From a virus, in the IMG/VR virus record IMGVR_UViG_3300021368_000617, positions 1-23,134 of that record: a stretch of DNA of 23,134 nt; one strand, written 5' to 3'. Positions 19,643 to 23,134 of the stretch are shown in pieces; position 1 is the stretch's first letter, and every line of letters begins with the position of its first letter. Both the position numbers and the translations under genes were made by a program. The notes under the pieces are model-generated. The model saw only the letters and a program-made list of their open reading frames with translations. It was not told where the DNA came from and did no database searches.

Positions 19643-19783
19643 TTAGCTTGTTAATCCTTTTGTTATTTTATCAAGGATCGAATTAATGTCAGACCACTGC
19701 GGGTTCCTAGCAGACATATGTCTGTTCTGGTAAAACAGGATAATTTTGCGTATGAGCTGATACTCACTGGTTGTTAGTTCCAT
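19643..19783 (-). CDS. 46-residue hypothetical protein
   Basis: ATG to TAA encodes MELTTSEYQLIRKIILFYQN, then a basic turn and WSDINSILDKITKG. It begins through a TAATG overlap with the lipoprotein gene. The next gene starts seven bases after its stop. No family recognised. Confidence 0.65.
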   Translation of the reverse strand: MELTTSEYQLIRKIILFYQNRHMSARNPQWSDINSILDKITKGLTS

Positions 19784-20127
19784 TAGCAGGGCTCCAATCC
19801 TGTCCAAATATTGATATCAGTGTCATCTAAGACACGTATGCCAGACAAGGATGAATAAATTTCCAGACGTACACGTCCAGGTGAGTTCTCAACCTTACCT
19901 GCAATGCACTCATAAATCTTACCGCCCAAGCTAATGTCAATACCATCAATTGCTCGGACGGATGGATCAAAAGGGATTACTTCAATCTCCTTAATCTCAG
20001 GTGCTTTGATTTCTGGCACATCTAACTCAGGTACCTCAGGCAGCTCCGGAATATCAGGAATTTCCGGAAGCTTAGGCATACATCCTACAAGAGTAGTTAG
20101 TGCTAATAGCAATAAAAACTTCTTCAT
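19783..20127 (-). CDS. lipoprotein with Pro/Glu repeat (possible outer spanin)
   Basis: A 114-residue protein. Residues 1-16 (MKKFLLLLALTTLVGC) are a lipoprotein signal with lipobox LVGC and Cys16 as the lipidated residue. Residues 18-50 repeat P-E-I/L/V at short intervals (PEIPDIPELPEVPEL), an extended rod likely to cross the periplasm. The rest is a small beta-rich domain with two Cys. Proline-rich lipoproteins beside membrane coiled-coil proteins recall outer-membrane spanins, but this one is longer than Rz1 and has a folded end. An envelope role is likely; spanin function is inference. Confidence 0.78.
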   Translation of the reverse strand: MKKFLLLLALTTLVGCMPKLPEIPDIPELPEVPELDVPEIKAPEIKEIEVIPFDPSVRAIDGIDISLGGKIYECIAGKVENSPGRVRLEIYSSLSGIRVLDDTDINIWTGLEPC

Positions 20128-20222
20128 AATATAAACCTATGCGGTTGTATTACTACATATGATGCTATCAAAGTTGAAAGAAGGAACGAAATAATCCAGT
20201 AGATAAAGATGCGCTCAGACAT
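20124..20222 (-). CDS. 32-residue membrane peptide before the lipoprotein
   Basis: ATG to TGA encodes MSERIFIYWIISFLLSTLIA, continuing SYVVIQPHRFIL: one membrane span with a positive N-terminus. Its stop overlaps the lipoprotein start (ATGA), the coupling seen throughout this genome. It begins 12 bases downstream of the T-run of the psbA terminator. It may be a small holin-like or accessory lysis peptide; unproven. Confidence 0.55.
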   Translation of the reverse strand: MSERIFIYWIISFLLSTLIASYVVIQPHRFIL

Positions 20223-20233
20223 AATTTGACAAT

Positions 20234-20259
20234 AAAAAAAGCCCTACATATGTAGAGCT
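20234..20259 (-). terminator. intrinsic terminator of psbA
   Basis: In the minus-strand RNA an 8-bp stem (AGCTCTAC with GTAGGGCT, one T-G pair) and an ATAT loop lead into seven T residues, 23 bases after the psbA stop. Confidence 0.88.
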
Positions 20260-20282
20260 TAGATCCATCCCGAAACTAAAGT

Positions 20283-21359
20283 TTAACCGATAGACGGTGC
20301 AATCAAAGCAACGGGTGTTGTATCTGCAGCGGCAAGATCAAGGGGGAAGTTGTGAGCGTTGCGCTCGTGCATTACCTCTAAACCGAGGTTGGCGCGGTTC
20401 AAGACGTCAGCCCAAGTATTGACGACGTGACCTTGGCTTTCAACAATCGATTGATTGAAGTTAAAACCGTTGAGGTTAAAAGCCATAGTAGAAACACCAA
20501 GGCTTGTAAACCAGATACCAAGGACCGGCCACGCAGCGAGGAAGAAGTGCAGGCTACGGCTGTTGTTGAAAGAAGCATATTGGAAAATCAGACGACCGAA
20601 GTAACCGTGAGCGGCAACAATGTTATAAGTCTCTTCTTCTTGACCGAATTTGTAGCCATAGTTTTGGCTAACTTCTTCAGTTGTTTCACGAATAAGCGAA
20701 GAGGTAACGAGGCTGCCGTGCATAGCACTGAACAGCGCACCGCCAAACACTCCAGCAACGCCGAGCATATGGAACGGGTGCATAAGAATGTTGTGCTCTG
20801 CTTGGAACACCAACATAAAGTTGAAAGTGCCCGAGATGCCAAGGGGCATACCATCCGAGAAAGATCCCTGCCCAAATGGGTACACCAGGAATACAGCAGA
20901 AGCAGCAGCAACAGGTGCTGAGTAAGCGACGAAAATCCATGGCCTCATTCCCAGTCGATAGCTGAGTTCCCACTCCCGACCCATGTAGCAGAAGATGCCA
21001 ATGAGGAAGTGAAACACGACCAACTGGTAAGGGCCGCCGTTATAAAGCCATTCGTCCAGCGAACCGGCTTCCCACACTGGGTACAGGTGTAACCCAATTG
21101 CGTTCGAGCTGGGTACCACGGCTCCAGAGATGATGTTGTTGCCCCACATAAGGGAGCCAGAGACAGGTTCTCGGATGCCATCGATATCTACAGGTGGTGC
21201 CGCGACGAACGCGGTGATAAAACAGATAGCTGCAGCAAGCAGCGTCGGGATCATCAGTACGCCGAACCAGCCGACGTACAGACGATTGTTTGTGCTGGTT
21301 ACCCAGTCACAAAAAACATCCCAGTTGGACTGGGACTTAGTTGAAATAGTGGTTTGCAT
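20283..21359 (-). CDS. psbA: photosystem II reaction centre protein D1
   Basis: A 358-residue D1 protein, full length and without intron. It has the family's opening ([15 protein letters not shown]), the five-helix core, and the C-terminal manganese-binding residues in [13 protein letters not shown], followed by a 15-residue extension that D1 processing protease would remove after the Ala. The residue matching position 130 is Glu (GREWEL), the form linked to high-light D1 isoforms in cyanobacteria, rather than Gln. The phage copy replaces the rapidly damaged host D1 in infected thylakoids. It appears to be a unit of its own, with a 108-bp leader upstream and a strong terminator downstream. 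Confidence 0.99.
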   Translation of the reverse strand: MQTTISTKSQSNWDVFCDWVTSTNNRLYVGWFGVLMIPTLLAAAICFITAFVAAPPVDIDGIREPVSGSLMWGNNIISGAVVPSSNAIGLHLYPVWEAGSLDEWLYNGGPYQLVVFHFLIGIFCYMGREWELSYRLGMRPWIFVAYSAPVAAASAVFLVYPFGQGSFSDGMPLGISGTFNFMLVFQAEHNILMHPFHMLGVAGVFGGALFSAMHGSLVTSSLIRETTEEVSQNYGYKFGQEEETYNIVAAHGYFGRLIFQYASFNNSRSLHFFLAAWPVLGIWFTSLGVSTMAFNLNGFNFNQSIVESQGHVVNTWADVLNRANLGLEVMHERNAHNFPLDLAAADTTPVALIAPSIG

Positions 21360-21467
21360 TTAATTTATGAGTGCGATGTTTGAGTTGTGGACTGTATGTA
21401 ACTCGGCTAATCGCCTACATAAAGTATTGTAAAGTGTGTAATCGCTAACAAACGTGAGTGTTAATAC
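21360..21467 (-). promoter_or_regulatory. psbA upstream region
   Basis: A 108-bp gap holding a small hairpin at the end of the preceding gene (TGAGT/ACTCA, 21455-21470) and two direct copies of GCGATTA (in minus-strand sense) at 21439-21445 and 21408-21414, 31 bp apart, about three helical turns. TACAAT near 21430 could be a -10 box, but no well-spaced -35 is seen. A promoter here is expected from the isolated gene and its terminator but is not shown by sequence alone. Confidence 0.35.
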
Positions 21468-21617
21468 TCAAATCTCAGCAGCGGGGATCATATTGTCATC
21501 CCAATCGAGGAAGACTTCATCTGCTTTGAGCTCTCGTAAAACTTTGCGTGTCTTTCGTTGCGTTGCAAGCTTGTCGAGCCAGCCTTTTGTCTTTTCGTTG
21601 CGAATAGTGTGTGACAT
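21468..21617 (-). CDS. 49-residue basic hypothetical protein
   Basis: ATG to TGA encodes MSHTIRNEKTKGWLDKLATQ, a basic helix (RKTRKVLRELKADE) and an acidic end (FLDWDDNMIPAAEI). A good Shine-Dalgarno (AGGAG) stands seven bases before the ATG, one of the clearest in the window, which strongly supports the gene. It lies between the RlpA-like gene and psbA. No family recognised. Confidence 0.72.
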   Translation of the reverse strand: MSHTIRNEKTKGWLDKLATQRKTRKVLRELKADEVFLDWDDNMIPAAEI

Positions 21618-21642
21618 ATGTACTCCTATGTAACTACAGTTA

Positions 21643-21665
21643 GGAGCAGTTGGCTGCTCCCAACT
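21643..21665 (-). promoter_or_regulatory. two overlapping, mutually exclusive hairpins
   Basis: In the minus-strand RNA GGAGCAG-CCAA-CTGCTCC forms a 7-bp stem, while AGTTGG-GAGCAG-CCAACT forms a 6-bp stem from overlapping bases. The two cannot form together. They lie between the RlpA-like stop and the ribosome site of the 49-residue gene. Neither is followed by a T-run. Confidence 0.4.
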
Positions 21666-21669
21666 TGTC

Positions 21670-22053
21670 TTAACTATATCGTGGAAACATAACTTGTGGA
21701 GGCCAATTATTGGAAAGATATGTAACGGATACCTCGGCTACCCCCGGCTCGATAAGTCCAATTGACTTAGCAACACCGTAAGAGACATCAAGCTCACGAT
21801 TGCCAATGAACGGACCGCGATCGTTAATACGGACGGTGGCACAACCTTTGTAGCAAACACGTAGCTTTGTCCCAAAGGGGAGTGTTTTGTGGGCAGCTGT
21901 GTAAGCTTCTTGGTCATACACTTCTCCGTTCGCAGTGAGATTTCCGTGGAAACCAGGTCCGTACCAACTGGTGAGCATAGTGCCAGCAGAGGTGACGGCT
22001 GAAGAACCAGCCAAAAGAACGGCGCTAACAGCACCAAATACTTGAGATAACAT
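21670..22053 (-). CDS. secreted RlpA-like double-psi beta-barrel protein (possible lytic enzyme)
   Basis: A 127-residue protein with an N-terminal hydrophobic segment (VFGAVSAVLLAGSSAVTSAG) that looks like a signal peptide. The RlpA barrel follows: TSWYGPGFHGNLTANGE, YTAAHKTLPFGTKLRV, VRINDRGPF, and RELDVSYGVAKSIGL. The Glu of NGE, His of AAH and Asp of NDRGPF, all proposed to matter in bacterial RlpA transglycosylases, are present. RlpA cleaves bare peptidoglycan glycan strands; a phage copy could weaken the host wall at lysis or entry. There is no SPOR domain. No other endolysin is seen in the window. Confidence 0.85.
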   Translation of the reverse strand: MLSQVFGAVSAVLLAGSSAVTSAGTMLTSWYGPGFHGNLTANGEVYDQEAYTAAHKTLPFGTKLRVCYKGCATVRINDRGPFIGNRELDVSYGVAKSIGLIEPGVAEVSVTYLSNNWPPQVMFPRYS

Positions 22054-22088
22054 AATTGGTTATACATAAACAACTTGTGTGCGAATAA

Positions 22089-22132
22089 AGCACGGGAGAC
22101 ATTCTAAAAGAAAGATGAATGAGACCCGTGCT
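22089..22132 (-). terminator. hairpin terminator after the DUF932 gene
   Basis: AGCACGGG pairs with CCCGTGCT (8 bp), and inside it CATTC pairs with GAATG (5 bp) across a 3-by-3 internal loop, in the minus-strand RNA just after the DUF932 stop. The following T-tract is short (TTATT), so termination may be incomplete. Confidence 0.55.
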
Positions 22133-22140
22133 AATTACAC

Positions 22141-23115
22141 TTAAGCGGCTACTAAATCACGAGCAATAGCAAAAGCTTTCTTGCTGATTTGAGAGCCGGG
22201 GCCAAATGTGCCACGAGCAAACTGACGACGAGCTCCAGCAGACGTTTGGTTACGTGTGCTTGTCTCTACCTCTGTAATGGCATTGAAGCCCGTCCAGAGG
22301 CTAAATGGAGCATATTCATTACCGAAGCCCATTCGGAAAGCACGTTCGAGTTTTTCGCGTTTGCGGAAGGTCTTGCCTTCCTCAACGTTGTAAACCTCGT
22401 CAACGAACTCATTGAAACTAGAGACAGTCATATGAGTACGGCTGAACTCCCGCATCAGGTCGCACTCAGTGACGAAGTCCTGACGAGCTACGTCAATGCT
22501 GCTGATAAGAGCGTCAAAGTTGCCGTTGGCTCCGTTTTTGTGTGTAATAGTGGAATGAGAACCATTATCACGGAGTGCGGCAGTCAGTGTGTTTTGACAG
22601 ACGACGCGAATGTTCGTGAACTTGGCACCGCAGCCAGTCTTACCGTCGTGTCCGAGGTACCCAACCAGACGACGCTTCACTGTATCGCCAGGGACGATGT
22701 CCGTCTCCGCACCACGGAGTGTGGCGGTAAAGCAGACTTTGGCCCCGTCTGCAAGTACGACGACGCTGTCCATGTCCGCCTCTTCGCGGATGAACTCTGC
22801 CATCCGAAGGAGCGAATCGTTCTGGACGATTTCGTATTGCTTACTGACGACACCAAGCAGTTGTTCTGTGTCAGTTCGGATAACTCCGAAAGCACCTGAG
22901 GGCTTTGTACCCTGCTCTTTAAAAGCAAAGGTTCCATCATTCTGCTCTTCGGCAGTGAAGGTGTTGTAGAAAAGCTCTCGCTTCTCGACAGTAAAGAGTG
23001 CGTCTGCTGTTTCAAACGCTTCTCGCGCTGGGAGTGTTCCGTCAGTGACGACACCCATTCCGTGCCAAGCACGTTCTCCGTTGCCGAGCCAGCCAGATGT
23101 GAAATTTGCAGGCAT
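22141..23115 (-). CDS. DUF932 phage/plasmid-like protein
   Basis: A 324-residue protein with the DUF932 (phage/plasmid-like) pattern: an opening WHGMGV, then a block GVVSKQYEIVQNDSLLRMAE, the strand ADGAKVCFTATL, and TNIRVVCQNTLTAALRD followed by THKNG. The C-terminal part holds a helix with a basic KTFRKREKLERAF and a WTGFNAITEVET segment. Members occur in phages and plasmids; their biochemical role is not settled as far as I know. The length is normal, so it is probably complete. It is followed by a hairpin terminator. Confidence 0.88.
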   Translation of the reverse strand: MPANFTSGWLGNGERAWHGMGVVTDGTLPAREAFETADALFTVEKRELFYNTFTAEEQNDGTFAFKEQGTKPSGAFGVIRTDTEQLLGVVSKQYEIVQNDSLLRMAEFIREEADMDSVVVLADGAKVCFTATLRGAETDIVPGDTVKRRLVGYLGHDGKTGCGAKFTNIRVVCQNTLTAALRDNGSHSTITHKNGANGNFDALISSIDVARQDFVTECDLMREFSRTHMTVSSFNEFVDEVYNVEEGKTFRKREKLERAFRMGFGNEYAPFSLWTGFNAITEVETSTRNQTSAGARRQFARGTFGPGSQISKKAFAIARDLVAA

Positions 23116-23134
23116 TTTGAAGCCATATATTGAA

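Noticed and set aside
20427-20921. 164-residue plus-strand frame antisense to psbA
   Set aside because: It is a complement of the highly conserved D1 coding sequence, with composition and length explained by D1 codon use; no start signal or family match.
22189-22899. 236-residue plus-strand frame opposite the DUF932 gene
   Set aside because: It lies wholly within a recognised gene on the other strand and has no recognisable domain; treated as a shadow frame.
1-23134. tRNA genes, CRISPR arrays, insertion sequences or integrase/attachment sites
   Set aside because: Gaps between genes are all short and accounted for; no cloverleaf, regular repeat-spacer array, transposase or integrase was seen by eye.

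Overview
The window looks like a piece of a lytic, tailed double-stranded DNA cyanophage genome that infects marine-type unicellular cyanobacteria. The evidence is a full-length photosystem II D1 gene (psbA) and a high-light-inducible protein gene (hli), set among a T7-type family A DNA polymerase (in two genes), a primase-helicase, a RecB/Cas4-like exonuclease, a single-stranded-DNA-binding protein, ThyX, a small class I ribonucleotide reductase and MazG. No capsid, tail, terminase or RNA polymerase gene lies in the window, so tail morphology cannot be decided. The T7-like polymerase and the compact, tyrosine-less reductase recall cyanopodoviruses and cyanosiphoviruses more than T4-like cyanophages. 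Nearly all genes are on the minus strand, so transcription runs from high to low coordinates. Two small genes lie on the plus strand: a DUF3310 (T7 gp1.7-like) gene and an unknown 56-residue frame.

Layout in the direction of transcription. (a) 23.1-21.4 kb: a DUF932 protein, a hairpin terminator, a secreted RlpA-like double-psi beta-barrel protein and a 49-residue protein. (b) 21.4-20.2 kb: psbA followed by a strong terminator. (c) 20.2-19.1 kb: a possible lysis/envelope cluster (a 32-residue membrane peptide, a Pro/Glu-repeat lipoprotein, a 46-residue protein, a membrane-plus-coiled-coil protein), then hli and a 28-residue membrane peptide. (d) 19.1-17.4 kb: an extremely basic 175-residue protein, then small genes. 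In this stretch an exact 22-bp hairpin repeat occurs twice, each copy followed by a second hairpin and a gene start. (e) 17.4-15.2 kb: a train of small overlapping genes ending in a thioredoxin-like protein and a translation initiation factor IF-1. (f) 15.2-11.6 kb: nucleotide supply (MazG, NrdA, NrdB, ThyX). (g) 11.6-5.1 kb: replication and recombination (SSB, a second SSB-like protein, exonuclease, primase-helicase, an HNH-like protein). (h) 5.1-0 kb: a Dam-like protein, a deaminase-fold protein, and the polymerase split into an exonuclease gene and a polymerase gene with two genes between them.

The genes fit one programme. D1 and Hli would keep photosynthesis running in the infected cell. 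RNR, ThyX, MazG and the thioredoxin would supply nucleotides. The T7-like replisome would copy the genome, and the RlpA/lipoprotein/membrane cluster may help release progeny.

The most unusual points are: a phage-encoded IF-1; three nearby enzyme-fold proteins that have lost their catalytic residues (dCMP-deaminase-like, Dam-like, HNH-like); the split polymerase; a shared acidic-aromatic C-terminal signature on many replication proteins; and several structured RNA or operator candidates. All homology calls come from reading motifs by eye; no database search was run.
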